DNA of 64,000 bases from Vibrio furnissii CIP 102972 (GTDB lineage: Bacteria > Pseudomonadota > Gammaproteobacteria > Enterobacterales > Vibrionaceae), in assembly GCF_000176175.1 (NCBI RefSeq), contig NZ_ACZP01000014.1, forward strand, positions 1,178,001 to 1,242,000, in the 5' to 3' direction. Every line of letters starts with the position of its first letter. Within the stretch, counting starts at the first letter, position 1. The notes beneath the pieces were generated by a model. It was not told where the DNA came from, did no database searches, and saw only the letters and a program-made list of their open reading frames with translations. This document shows, piece by piece, positions 28,133 through 36,882 of this stretch. The position numbers and the translations under genes are program-made.

Positions 28133-29701
28133 TTAACTTTGTTTGCGGATGAGGTAGTCAAACGCGCCTAAGCTTGCTTTCGCACCTTCACCCATCGCAA
28201 TGATGATCTGTTTGTAAGGGACGGTCGTTGCGTCACCTGCAGCAAACACACCATCCATGCTCGTTTCACCGCGGCTGCCGATTTCAATCTCGCCACGGGC
28301 AGACAGTTCTACCGCTGAATCTTTCAGCCATTCGGTGTTAGGCACCAGACCGATTTGGACGAAGATACCAGACAGGTCAATCTGCTTGATTTCATCGGTG
28401 TTGCGGTCTTTGTATTTCAAACCCGTCACACGAGTCCCATCACCCACCACTTCGGTGGTTTGAGCCATCGTGATGATGTCGATGTTTGGCATTGAATTCG
28501 CTTTGTTGATCAGCACTTGGTCTGCGCGCAGAACATCAGCAAATTCCAGGACGGTTACGTGCTCAACGATACCCGCTAAGTCAATCGCCGCTTCGATGCC
28601 TGAGTTACCACCCCCGATCACTGCGGTTTTCTTGCCTTTGAACAATGGGCCGTCACAGTGCGGGCAGTACGCCACGCCTTTGTTGCGGTATTCTTGTTCG
28701 CCAGGTACGTTCATTTCACGCCAGCGCGCCCCCGGGCTTAAGATGACGCTGTTACTTTTCAGTGTCGCGCCGCTTTGCAGATTCACGTGAATTTTGCCAT
28801 CTGCGGTGAATTCAGCGCCCATCAGTTTTTCAGCTTGTTGCTCTGTGATGATGTCTACGCCGTACTCTTTCAGGTGTTCACCCAAGTTCGCCGCCAGTTT
28901 TGGACCTTCTGTGTGTTTCACAGAGATGAAGTTTTCGATCGCCATGGTGTCCATCACCTGACCACCCAAACGCTGCGCTACGATACCGGTGCGAATGCCT
29001 TTACGCGCTGCGTAAATGGCTGCCGCTGCACCTGCAGGGCCGCCGCCGACCACGAGTACATCATATGGGTCTTTTTCGTTCAGGCTGGCTGCTGCTTTTT
29101 CTGCGGCGCCATCATCGAGTTTGTTCAGGATTTCAGTCAGAGTCATACGGCCTTGACCAAACAGTTCGCCGTTAATGAACACACTTGGAACGGCCATGAT
29201 GTCGCGGTTTTTCACTTCATCTTGGAACAGCGCACCGTCGATCATGGTGGCGCGAATGTCTGGGTTGATCGCTGCCATCATGTTGAACGCTTGCACGACG
29301 TCAGGACAGTTTTGGCAAGACAGAGAAATGAACACTTCAACATCGAGCTTTTTGTCGAGTTTCGCGATTTGCTCAATGGTTTCTTGCTCTAGTTTGATGG
29401 GGTGGCCGCCTGAGTGCAGCAACGCCAGAACCAGAGATGTAAATTCGTGGCCCATCGGCACGCCTGCAAAACGCAGTTGTGTGCCTTTATTTGGATTTTG
29501 GACCGTCATGACAGGCGTGCGATCGCTTGCCGCATCATCACGCTCAACGGTGATCAGTGGGCTGAGTTCAGCGATTTCATTCGCCAATGCCAAAATGTCT
29601 TGTGAGCCTTTGCTTTCATCTAGGCTGACCACTAAACGGACGTCTTCTTTTAAATTGGTCAGATACTGTTGTAACTGTTGCTTGATCGCTTGGTCTAGCA
29701 T
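28133..29701 (-). CDS. ahpF: alkyl hydroperoxide reductase subunit F
   Basis: The 522-aa flavoprotein passes electrons from NADH to AhpC. The N-terminal double-thioredoxin domain has its redox pair in SCQNCPDV near residue 128. The FAD site [14 protein letters not shown] lies near 218, the thioredoxin-reductase-like redox pair YCPHCDGP near 344, and the NAD loop [10 protein letters not shown] near 358. Length and motif order match E. coli AhpF. ahpC is upstream on the same strand, but 269 bp away rather than tightly coupled, so ahpF may have its own promoter. Confidence 0.96.
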   Translation of the reverse strand: MLDQAIKQQLQQYLTNLKEDVRLVVSLDESKGSQDILALANEIAELSPLITVERDDAASDRTPVMTVQNPNKGTQLRFAGVPMGHEFTSLVLALLHSGGHPIKLEQETIEQIAKLDKKLDVEVFISLSCQNCPDVVQAFNMMAAINPDIRATMIDGALFQDEVKNRDIMAVPSVFINGELFGQGRMTLTEILNKLDDGAAEKAAASLNEKDPYDVLVVGGGPAGAAAAIYAARKGIRTGIVAQRLGGQVMDTMAIENFISVKHTEGPKLAANLGEHLKEYGVDIITEQQAEKLMGAEFTADGKIHVNLQSGATLKSNSVILSPGARWREMNVPGEQEYRNKGVAYCPHCDGPLFKGKKTAVIGGGNSGIEAAIDLAGIVEHVTVLEFADVLRADQVLINKANSMPNIDIITMAQTTEVVGDGTRVTGLKYKDRNTDEIKQIDLSGIFVQIGLVPNTEWLKDSAVELSARGEIEIGSRGETSMDGVFAAGDATTVPYKQIIIAMGEGAKASLGAFDYLIRKQS

Positions 29702-29734
29702 ACCGAAATACCTTCTTCTTTATTATTTTGAATT

Positions 29735-29750
29735 TAGAGTGGTCACTCTA
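29735..29750. promoter_or_regulatory. perfect palindrome upstream of ahpF
   Basis: TAGAGTG-GT-CACTCTA is a 7+2+7 bp inverted repeat 34 bp before the ahpF start. It has operator-like geometry, and its binding protein is unknown. As RNA it could also form a short hairpin in the ahpC-ahpF transcript. Confidence 0.4.
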
Positions 29751-29970
29751 GATAAAAGGGGAGAGCGAACCGGGCATTTAGGTCGTCAGGTAAAACACCC
29801 GGCCCACTCTTAATTGTGACTCATCTCATTGGAAGCCGCGTCGTGCCAGCGATTGTGCGCCTCAGCCAAGACCCATCTGTGGGTTTTACTCATGCTGGTG
29901 GTCTTATTCACGGCGCTGTGCGCAGCTTCAAACGATTGGGTCAGTCATCTTTGGGGATGACAAACTTGCC

Positions 29971-30528
29971 TTAGATTTTACCAACTAGGTCAAGTGAAGG
30001 AGCCAGTGTTTGCTCGCCTTCTTTCCATTTCGCTGGGCATACTTCGCCTGGGTGAGAAGCTACGTATTGTGCCGCTTTCACTTTACGAAGTAGGTCTTCT
30101 GCGTCACGGCCGATGCCTTCTGCAGTGATTTCCATTGCCTGGATAACACCTTCTGGGTCAATCAGGAATGTTGCACGGTCTGCCAGACCTTGGCCTTCAC
30201 GCATTACACCGAAGTTGTTGGTGATGTTGCCAGTTTGGTCGCCAACCATGTAGTAGTTGATTTTACCGATAGTGTCAGAGCTGTCGTGCCATGCTTTGTG
30301 AGTGAAGTGGGTGTCAGTTGATACTGAGTACACTTCTACACCACGAGATTGAAGCTCTGCATAGTGATCCGCAAGGTCGCCAAGTTCAGTTGGACATACG
30401 AAAGTGAAGTCCGCTGGATAGAAGAAAAATACTGCCCATTTGCCTAGAACATCCTGTTCTGTGATGTCAACGAATTCACCGTTTTTGAATGCTGTTGCGC
30501 TAAATGGTTTGATTTTAGTATTAATCAT
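29971..30528 (-). CDS. ahpC: alkyl hydroperoxide reductase AhpC (typical 2-Cys peroxiredoxin)
   Basis: The 185-aa peroxidase reduces H2O2 and organic peroxides and is recycled by AhpF. The peroxidatic cysteine is C45 in [10 protein letters not shown]. The resolving cysteine is C164 in GEVCPAKW. The peroxide-sensitive features are present (GGLG-like loop region and C-terminal tail DLVGKI). Codon use is highly biased, as for an abundant protein. GGAAACTC precedes ATG 30528. An excellent OxyR site lies about 80 bp upstream. A GTCATC/GATGAC hairpin follows the stop codon. Confidence 0.97.
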   Translation of the reverse strand: MINTKIKPFSATAFKNGEFVDITEQDVLGKWAVFFFYPADFTFVCPTELGDLADHYAELQSRGVEVYSVSTDTHFTHKAWHDSSDTIGKINYYMVGDQTGNITNNFGVMREGQGLADRATFLIDPEGVIQAMEITAEGIGRDAEDLLRKVKAAQYVASHPGEVCPAKWKEGEQTLAPSLDLVGKI

Positions 30529-30610
30529 ATTCCGAGTTTCCTTTAAGTTATTGGGTTTGGAATGTCTTGTCTTCGGGATGTATAGTCACATAATCCTTCG
30601 TCTTACGAAA

Positions 30611-30647
30611 ATTGCTTGTAGCTATTGTATTGATAGGCAATACCGAT
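30611..30647. promoter_or_regulatory. OxyR binding site of ahpC
   Basis: ATTGCTTGTAGCTAT (30611-30625), seven bases, then ATAGGCAATACCGAT (30633-30647) reproduces the OxyR tetrameric motif of two ATAG-N7-CTAT elements spaced by 7 bp. Only a few positions deviate. On the minus strand a TATACA -10 (30579-30584) puts the -35 just beside the site, the layout of an OxyR-activated promoter. Confidence 0.8.
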
Positions 30648-30823
30648 GTTTACCCTATCACTTGAACGGCGCATGATTCGTGATCATGGTCGCCTTTAAC
30701 TACTTGAATATCATGTTATGTTTATTTGTTTCAATAGCTTGAGTACATTTGGTTACAGTTTGTCGCGGGTTTTAATATCCTTTCATTAAATAAGGATAAT
30801 GGCGTACTCAAGGAGGGGTGAAG

Positions 30824-31375
30824 ATGTCTACGATAGGCGAAAGCTTACAAGAAAAGTTTGGTGAAAGTCTCATTTTGAGCCCGAATCTGGTCATGAAACC
30901 GATCACTGCGCAGGCATGGCCGCTGTTTCAAGCGTTGCATCAAAACCCGCAGGTGATCGCGCTCTGTTTTGACCCACCAAGCGAGGCTGAATTGAAAGCG
31001 AAGTTCGCGCAAAGGTTGATGCCATGGCAAATGAACCAGAACCGCTGGCTCTGTTTGACCATTCAAGAGCGCACCACTGGCGAGTGGATTGGTATCACGG
31101 GTTTCATCGATCACGAGGGCGTCGCCGAAGTCGGCTATTTGCTGCTGGCTGAGCATCATGGCAAAGGCTACGGCACCGAATCGCTGCGCGCGGTGATTGA
31201 GTGGGCACAGCAGGAGCACGATATTCAGCAGTATCGCGCCATTGTGACGCAAGGGAACGTTGGCTCTGAGCGGGTGCTGGAAAAGTGTGGCTTTACCTTA
31301 ACGCGTATTGAACCGCTGGCGTATGAGATTGGCGGCACACGCTATGACGACCACATCTATACCCTTCCTACTTGA
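30824..31375 (+). CDS. GNAT-family N-acetyltransferase
   Basis: The 183-aa RimJ/SpeG-type acetyltransferase has the strand ITGFIDHEGVAEVGYLL, the acetyl-CoA loop EHHGKGYGTESLRAVIEWA, and the motif VLEKCGFTLTRIE near the C-terminus. AGGAGG lies 7 bp before ATG 30824. The GTG six bases earlier overlaps that site and is rejected. The last residues and the TGA stop are formed by the left end of an ERIC element. The acceptor substrate is unknown. Confidence 0.85.
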   Translation: MSTIGESLQEKFGESLILSPNLVMKPITAQAWPLFQALHQNPQVIALCFDPPSEAELKAKFAQRLMPWQMNQNRWLCLTIQERTTGEWIGITGFIDHEGVAEVGYLLLAEHHGKGYGTESLRAVIEWAQQEHDIQQYRAIVTQGNVGSERVLEKCGFTLTRIEPLAYEIGGTRYDDHIYTLPT

Positions 31376-31485
31376 AGTTGCAGCGGTGTTGGCTGCATTC
31401 ATTCACCCCAATCACATAGCGTATCTATGCTCATGGGGACTCACTCATTTGCCACCTACCTGCAAGTCCAAGTTGTTTGGATATA
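31358..31485. repeat. ERIC (enterobacterial repetitive intergenic consensus) element
   Basis: The 128-bp imperfect palindrome matches the ERIC consensus. Outer arms TATACCC/GGATATA and ACTTGAAGTTGCAG/CTGCAAGTCCAAGT are present, with inner arms TTCATTCACCCC/GGGGACTCACTCA and a central CATAG-CGTAT-CTATG. The size matches the 127-bp family. ERIC elements occur in enterics and in vibrios. It is transcribed as part of the GNAT mRNA and overlaps its last codons. Confidence 0.85.
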
Positions 31486-31569
31486 TGCGCATAAGGGTTA
31501 ACGGCTTTGAATTGAGTTGGTTTTTTATCTATCTATCCCGATCTTGGTTCCCAACTTCAGGTTTTCAGC

Positions 31570-31600
31570 AAAGCAGCGCAATCAGTGCTGCTTTGTTTTT
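31570..31600 (+). terminator. terminator overlapping the end of mvaB
   Basis: AAAGCAGC (31570-31577) pairs with GCTGCTTT (31587-31594), followed by GTTTTT on the plus strand. It would stop transcripts from the GNAT gene. The stem straddles the mvaB stop codon on the other strand, where no T run follows. Confidence 0.65.
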
Positions 31601-32511
31601 GTCGCCGCGATTGCCTGCTGATGCAGCGCGAGCGAGACTTTCGAGGTCGGCATTCGTGCCAGTTCGGCGCTGATCGCCCAGCCTGCACGCGCCACCGCGG
31701 GTAAATCGACGCCAGTTTCAATCCCCAACCCGTGACACAAATAGAGCACATCTTCTGTCGCCACATTGCCTGCGGCGCCAAAAGCGTACGGGCAACCGCC
31801 GAGCCCAGCCACGCTGCTGTCCAGCGTCGCAATGCCCATCGACAAGGCCTGATAAAGATTAGCCAGCGCTTGTCCCCAAGTATCGTGAAAGTGAACGGCC
31901 AGTTGCTCGGTGGGAACATGGCGTTGCACTGCGTCCAGCATCCGCGCGATGCGCAGCGGCGTGCCGGTGCCGATGGTATCGCCAAGTGAAATTTCATAGC
32001 AGCCCAGCGCGAGTAAATCCGCCGCTACGCTGGCGACTTGCTCGGGTTGGGTCGGGCCATCATAAGGGCAGTCGGCGACGCAAGAGAGATAGCCACGCAC
32101 CGGCATGTGCTGCGCTTTCGCCGCCTGCATCAGCGGTTCAAAGCGCTTTAGGCTTTCGGCAATCGAACAGTTGATGTTGCGCTGGCAAAAGCCTTCGGAC
32201 GACGAGGTAAAGATGGCGACCTGATTGGCGCCGCTGGCCATGGCCTGTTCAAAACCCTTCAGGTTGGGGGTAAGGGCGGCGTATATGACGCCGTCTGCTC
32301 GCTCAATGCGCGCGAACACATCGCCGGAGTCGGCCATCTGCGGCACCCATTTGGGTGACACAAACGAGCCCGCTTCAATGTGGGTGAGTCCGGTCTGCGA
32401 CAGTTGATTGATCAGCGCCACTTTGGCATCAGTGCTGACAAAATCTTCGTTTTGCAGCCCATCGCGCGCGCCAACTTCTACAATCGTCACTTTTGAGGGC
32501 AATGACATCAT
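31582..32511 (-). CDS. mvaB: hydroxymethylglutaryl-CoA lyase
   Basis: This is the last step of leucine breakdown: HMG-CoA to acetyl-CoA plus acetoacetate. The 309-aa TIM-barrel enzyme shows the metal/substrate motif EVGARDGLQNE at residues 12-22 and the signature GGCPYAFGAAGNVATED near 235-255 with the catalytic cysteine, plus HFHDTWGQ with metal histidines. Also known as liuE. The start ATGATG overlaps the liuC stop (4-bp overlap), with GGAGG inside the liuC tail as ribosome site. In other liu operons liuD lies between these two genes, and here it does not. Confidence 0.95.
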   Translation of the reverse strand: MMSLPSKVTIVEVGARDGLQNEDFVSTDAKVALINQLSQTGLTHIEAGSFVSPKWVPQMADSGDVFARIERADGVIYAALTPNLKGFEQAMASGANQVAIFTSSSEGFCQRNINCSIAESLKRFEPLMQAAKAQHMPVRGYLSCVADCPYDGPTQPEQVASVAADLLALGCYEISLGDTIGTGTPLRIARMLDAVQRHVPTEQLAVHFHDTWGQALANLYQALSMGIATLDSSVAGLGGCPYAFGAAGNVATEDVLYLCHGLGIETGVDLPAVARAGWAISAELARMPTSKVSLALHQQAIAATKTKQH

Positions 32512-33362
32512 CGGCCTCCGTCTTGCTTGTCTGTGGCTTGCGTATCTTTGGTTTGAATGTCTGCGGCGCGCCAGTCCGGTGTGCGTTTGTCAAAAAACGC
32601 GTTGAGTCCTTCCTGACCCTGCGCTGAAATCCGCAGTTCGGCGATCACTTGGCTGGTGTGCGCAATCAGCTTTTGATCAATCGGCTCGGCGTCGCAGCGG
32701 GCGCACAAGGCTTTGGCCTGCGTGAGGGCGGCCGGGCTGTTGGCTAAGAGCTGCGTGGTGAACTGGTTGACCGCTTGTTCGAGAGCATCCGGCTGATAGC
32801 CGACCACCTGATGCACCAAACCGAGGTGGAGCGCGGTAGCGGCGTCAATTGTTTCTGCGCTTAGCATATAGCGACGCGCTTGGCGATTCCCCATGGCGCG
32901 GCACACATAAGGGCCGATGGTGGCGGGAATCAGCCCGAGGCGCACTTCGCTCAGGCAAAAGCGCGCATTCGGCGCGGCCAGCGCAATGTCGCAGCAACAA
33001 ATCAAACCCAAGGCCCCACCAAAGGCGCTGCCTTGCACAATGGCCAAGGTTGGGTGTGGGAACGTGTCCAGCGTCTGCATCAGCAGCGCCAATTGCGCCG
33101 CGTCGCTGTGATTGTCGGAATGGGATTTCCCGGCCATCGAACGCATCCATTGCAGATCTGCGCCCGCAGAAAAGTGTTGCCCGTTGGCTTGCAGCAACAG
33201 AATGCGCACGGCCGGGTTGGATTGCAGCAGAGTGAGCTTATCCAGCAACTGCGAAATCATCACATCATCAAACGCGTTGTGCTTCTCGACGCGGTTGAGG
33301 GTTAACGTGGCGATGCCGTCAGCGGACACGTCACACAACACATCGCTTTGACGAGGGTTCAT
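32508..33362 (-). CDS. liuC: 3-methylglutaconyl-CoA hydratase
   Basis: The 284-aa crotonase-fold enzyme of leucine catabolism has the CoA-binding loop FSAGADLQWM near residue 65, the oxyanion loop GSAFGGALGLICCCD near 105, and the second acidic position in FCLSEVRLGLIPATIG. One of the two crotonase glutamates is replaced by glycine, as commonly seen in bacterial LiuC. ATG 33362 follows GGAGGAG; an upstream in-frame ATG (33491) lies inside liuB. The last 17 residues (from DIQTKDTQ) form a polar low-complexity tail that also supplies the mvaB ribosome site, a possible deletion scar of liuD. Confidence 0.92.
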   Translation of the reverse strand: MNPRQSDVLCDVSADGIATLTLNRVEKHNAFDDVMISQLLDKLTLLQSNPAVRILLLQANGQHFSAGADLQWMRSMAGKSHSDNHSDAAQLALLMQTLDTFPHPTLAIVQGSAFGGALGLICCCDIALAAPNARFCLSEVRLGLIPATIGPYVCRAMGNRQARRYMLSAETIDAATALHLGLVHQVVGYQPDALEQAVNQFTTQLLANSPAALTQAKALCARCDAEPIDQKLIAHTSQVIAELRISAQGQEGLNAFFDKRTPDWRAADIQTKDTQATDKQDGGR

Positions 33363-33376
33363 TGTTCTCCTCCCGC

Positions 33377-34978
33377 TTACATTCGGAAAATACCAAACTG
33401 GCTGTCGGCAATTGGCGCTCGCAACGCGGCATTGAACGCTTGGCCCAGAACATCGCGTGTTTCGAGCGGATCCAAAATCCCGTCGTCCCAAAGCCTCGCG
33501 CTGGCGTAGTAGGGGCTGCCTTGCGTGTCGTACAACTCAACAATCGAGTCGCGAAACGCTTTGGCTTCGTCATCCGGCCATGCTTCCTGCTGGCGCGCTT
33601 TCACCTCGCGCCGTACCTGCGTCAGTACGCCTGCCGCCTGTTCGCCACCCATCACCGATATTCGTGCGTTGGGCCACATCCACATCATGGTGGGATCGTA
33701 CGCCCGCCCGCACATGCCGTAGTTTCCAGCACCATAAGAACCACCGATGATCACGGTGAATTTGGGCACATCGGCACACGCCACCGCCATCACCAGCTTG
33801 GCGCCGTGCTTGGCGATGCCTTCCGCTTCTACTTTTTTGCCCACCATAAATCCGGTGATGTTTTGCAAAAACAGCAGTGGGATTTTGCGTTTGGCGCACA
33901 GCTCGATGAAGTGCGCGCCTTTTTGCGCCGATTCGGAAAACAGAATGCCGTTGTTGGCGACAATACCAATGCGATGGCCATGCAACTGGGCAAAGCCGCA
34001 CACCAGTGTGCTGCCATACAACGCTTTGAATTCATCAAATTCGGAATCATCCACCAAACGGGCGATGATTTCACGTACGTCAAATGACAACCGGAGATCG
34101 GCGTTGACGATGCCGTACATCTCCTGCGCGTCATAACGTGGCGGCAAGTACTCTTTAGACGCGAGCGTCGGTGATTGGTTGGTGCTGGCGATGGCTTGAC
34201 GAGCCAGCGCCAGTGCGTGCGCATCGTCGTCTGCGTAATAATCGGCCACACCGGACTTTTTGCAGTGCACATCCGCGCCGCCCAGCTCTTCATCGGTCAC
34301 CACTTCTCCGGTTGCGGCTTTTACCAAAGGTGGGCCTGCGAGAAAGATGGTGCCTTGCTGTTTGACGATAATGGCGACGTCTGCCATGGCCGGAATGTAA
34401 GCACCGCCTGCGGTGCACAACCCCATCACCACCGCAATCTGAGGAATGCCTTGCGCCGACATGCGCGCCTGATTGTAGAAAATGCGCCCGAAATGGTCGT
34501 GGTCGGGAAACACGTCCGCCTGATGCGGCAGGTTCGCCCCGCCGGAGTCGACCAGATAGACGCAAGGCAATTGGCAGTGCTGCGCAATCTGCTGCGCGCG
34601 CAGATGTTTTTTGACCGTTAACGGATAATAGGTGCCGCCTTTGACGGCGGGATCGTTGGCAATCACCATGCACTCGATGCCGTGAATTTTGCCAATGCCT
34701 GCGACTACGCCAGCGCACGGCACCGATTCTTCATACACTTGCCAGGCTGCAAACTGACCGACTTCAAGAAAGAACGAATCGTCGTCAAGTAGGCGCTGCA
34801 CCCGTTCGCGTACGGGCAGCTTGCCTTTTTGCCGCTGGCGTTCAATCGCCTTTTCTCCGGCGCCCAGTTGGAGTGCCTGACGATGCGTGTGCAGTTGCTT
34901 CACCAGTTCACTCATGTGGGTGACGTTGGCCTGAAACAGGTCTGATTCAGGTTTTGCTTTCGTTTTTATCACAGCCAT
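33377..34978 (-). CDS. liuB: methylcrotonyl-CoA carboxylase beta (carboxyltransferase) subunit
   Basis: This 533-aa carboxyltransferase transfers CO2 from carboxybiotin to 3-methylcrotonyl-CoA. The two crotonase-like halves are complete, with [48 protein letters not shown] and [20 protein letters not shown] 34978 (GGAG upstream) is preferred to a start at 35029 inside liuA. It needs a biotin carboxylase/carrier partner (LiuD), which is not encoded in this operon. Confidence 0.95.
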   Translation of the reverse strand: MAVIKTKAKPESDLFQANVTHMSELVKQLHTHRQALQLGAGEKAIERQRQKGKLPVRERVQRLLDDDSFFLEVGQFAAWQVYEESVPCAGVVAGIGKIHGIECMVIANDPAVKGGTYYPLTVKKHLRAQQIAQHCQLPCVYLVDSGGANLPHQADVFPDHDHFGRIFYNQARMSAQGIPQIAVVMGLCTAGGAYIPAMADVAIIVKQQGTIFLAGPPLVKAATGEVVTDEELGGADVHCKKSGVADYYADDDAHALALARQAIASTNQSPTLASKEYLPPRYDAQEMYGIVNADLRLSFDVREIIARLVDDSEFDEFKALYGSTLVCGFAQLHGHRIGIVANNGILFSESAQKGAHFIELCAKRKIPLLFLQNITGFMVGKKVEAEGIAKHGAKLVMAVACADVPKFTVIIGGSYGAGNYGMCGRAYDPTMMWMWPNARISVMGGEQAAGVLTQVRREVKARQQEAWPDDEAKAFRDSIVELYDTQGSPYYASARLWDDGILDPLETRDVLGQAFNAALRAPIADSQFGIFRM

Positions 34979-34997
34979 TGCGTCTCCGTTACACGCC

Positions 34998-36167
34998 TTA
35001 GCGCGACTCTTCAAACAGTTCACGACCAATCAGAATGCGGCGGATCTCCGAGGTGCCCGCGCCAATTTCATACAGTTTGGCATCGCGCAGCAGGCGTCCG
35101 GCCGGAAACTCATTGATATAGCCGTTGCCGCCGAGTAGTTGAATCGCATCCAGCGCCATTTGGGTGGCCAGTTCTGCGGCGTAAAGAATGACGCCCGCGG
35201 AATCTTTGCGCGTCACTTCGCCGCGGTCACAGGCATTGGCGACCGCGTAAACATAGGCACGCGCAGCATTCAGGCGAGTGTACATATCAGCGACTTTGGC
35301 CTGTACCAGCTGGAATTCGCCAATCGCGTGACCAAACTGTTTGCGGTCGTGCACATACGGCAGCACCAGATCAAGGCAAGCCTGCATAATGCCCAGCGGC
35401 CCAGCGGCCAGAACCACGCGTTCGTAATCCAGCCCGCTCATCAGCACTTCGATGCCTTGGTTAAGTTCGCCCAGGATGTTCTCAGTCGGCACGTGACAGT
35501 TTTCAAACACCAGTTCACAGGTGTTGGAGCCGCGCATGCCGAGTTTGTCGAGCTTCTGCGCCGAGTAAAAACCGGGGAAATCGCGTTCGACGATAAAGGC
35601 GGTAATGCCGCGCGATTTGGCATTGGGATCGGTCTTGGCGTAGACGATGACCACCTGCGCATCCGGGCCGTTGGTGATCCACATTTTGCTGCCGTTGAGC
35701 ACAAAGTGATCGCCTTGACGCTCGGCTTTGAGCTGCATGCTGACCACATCCGAGCCTGCATTGGGTTCACTCATCGCCAGCGCGCCTACCCATGAGCCAT
35801 CCAGCAGTTTGGGCAGGTATGTTTCGCGCTGCTTGGCGTTGCCGTTACGAAACAGTTGATTGACGCACAGGTTGGAATGGGCGCCATAGCTGAGGCCGAC
35901 GGACGCCGACGCGCGGCTGATCTCCTCCATCGCCAGTACATGAGCGAGGTAGCCCATTTCTGCGCCGCCGCAGGCTTCATCGACCGTCACGCCGAGCAGC
36001 CCCATGTCGCCAAACAGGGGCCAAAGATGGACAGGAAATTGATTATCGTGGTCGATTTGCGCCGCAAGTGGGGCGATGTGTTCGCTGGCAAACGCATGAA
36101 CCTGCTCTTTGAGCAAATCCAGTGTTTCACCGAGTCCGAAATTAAGCGACGGGTACTGGCTGTTCAT
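34998..36167 (-). CDS. liuA: isovaleryl-CoA dehydrogenase
   Basis: The 389-aa FAD acyl-CoA dehydrogenase is the first committed step after the branched-chain ketoacid dehydrogenase in leucine catabolism. It shows [13 protein letters not shown] and the flavin/substrate segment MWITNGPDA in the middle, the catalytic-glutamate region [12 protein letters not shown], and the end [30 protein letters not shown] split over residues 340-375. A near-perfect AAGGAGGTG precedes ATG 36167. It lies just downstream of liuR. Confidence 0.95.
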   Translation of the reverse strand: MNSQYPSLNFGLGETLDLLKEQVHAFASEHIAPLAAQIDHDNQFPVHLWPLFGDMGLLGVTVDEACGGAEMGYLAHVLAMEEISRASASVGLSYGAHSNLCVNQLFRNGNAKQRETYLPKLLDGSWVGALAMSEPNAGSDVVSMQLKAERQGDHFVLNGSKMWITNGPDAQVVIVYAKTDPNAKSRGITAFIVERDFPGFYSAQKLDKLGMRGSNTCELVFENCHVPTENILGELNQGIEVLMSGLDYERVVLAAGPLGIMQACLDLVLPYVHDRKQFGHAIGEFQLVQAKVADMYTRLNAARAYVYAVANACDRGEVTRKDSAGVILYAAELATQMALDAIQLLGGNGYINEFPAGRLLRDAKLYEIGAGTSEIRRILIGRELFEESR

Positions 36168-36180
36168 AACACCTCCTTAA

Positions 36181-36208
36181 GCTTGCATTCAGGCAGTGGA
36201 ATGCAAGC
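36181..36208 (-). promoter_or_regulatory. intercistronic hairpin between liuR and liuA
   Basis: GCTTGCATTC (36181-36190) and GAATGCAAGC (36199-36208) form a perfect 10-bp stem with an 8-nt loop and no T tract. It sits just upstream of the liuA ribosome site in the liuR-liuA transcript and may be a processing or stability element. Confidence 0.5.
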
Positions 36209-36234
36209 GGATGAGAACGATGAAACGGCTCAGG

Positions 36235-36603
36235 TTATTGGGCTTTCAGCGCCAGCTCGCATCGTTGGCGGGCTGCTTCCAGTTCTCCCATCACCACACC
36301 GATGTCATCAAGCTGGCGCTGAAGCACCGCTTTCTTTTCATCGATAATGTTGAGCATTTTCATCAACTGTGTCTCGCCTTGATGAGCATCGTAAAGCTCA
36401 AACAATTCGCGAATCTCGGCCAGAGAAAACCCAAGGCGTTTACCGCGCATAATCAGCTTAAGGCGAATCTTGTCTCTGCGGTGATAGATTCGCACCGTGC
36501 CTTTGCGCTCTGGCTCGATTAATCCCATGTCTTCGTAAAAACGAATGCTTCTTGTCGTAATGTCGAACTCTTTTGCGAGTTCACTGATTTTAAAAGTTTC
36601 CAC
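36235..36603 (-). CDS. liuR: MerR-family regulator LiuR
   Basis: The 122-aa protein has an N-terminal MerR winged helix (METFKISELAKEFDITTRSIRFYEDMGLI, then RIYHRRD) and a dimerising coiled coil (residues 75-118), with no metal-binding cysteine cluster. The sequence and position, heading liuABC-mvaB, fit LiuR, the repressor of branched-chain amino acid catabolism in gamma-proteobacteria. Two LiuR-type palindromes lie just upstream, so it probably represses itself and both arms. Confidence 0.93.
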   Translation of the reverse strand: METFKISELAKEFDITTRSIRFYEDMGLIEPERKGTVRIYHRRDKIRLKLIMRGKRLGFSLAEIRELFELYDAHQGETQLMKMLNIIDEKKAVLQRQLDDIGVVMGELEAARQRCELALKAQ

Positions 36604-36707
36604 CGGATGATGTCCTCCAACTGCTCATTGTGGTTGAGGATCGTTTGTGCTGTTCAAAATCGGTTACAGAGGCCGATGAGAAAATCTGATTGTTGTTATT
36701 TTGTTTC

Positions 36708-36753
36708 TTTACGTTTACGTAAATGTTAGTGCTATGCTTACGTAAACGTCAAG
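36708..36753. promoter_or_regulatory. pair of LiuR-type operators in the divergent promoter
   Basis: TTTACGTTTACGTAAA (36708-36723) and CTTACGTAAACGTCAAG (36737-36753) both fit the LiuR motif of ACGT-containing inverted repeats. Their centres are about 29-30 bp apart (three helical turns). They separate the minus-strand liuR arm from the plus-strand thiolase/mms arm, consistent with joint control by LiuR. Confidence 0.8.
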
Positions 36754-36882
36754 AAACCGCAGGGCGAAAAATCGCCGGGTTGAAATGACCAAACGGCGCC
36801 TGTGCACCGTTTGTCGCCGTATTCAGCAGTACCTGACTTTGCGCCAATCTGTGGTCATCACTTTCGTCAACGAGGACGGGGT

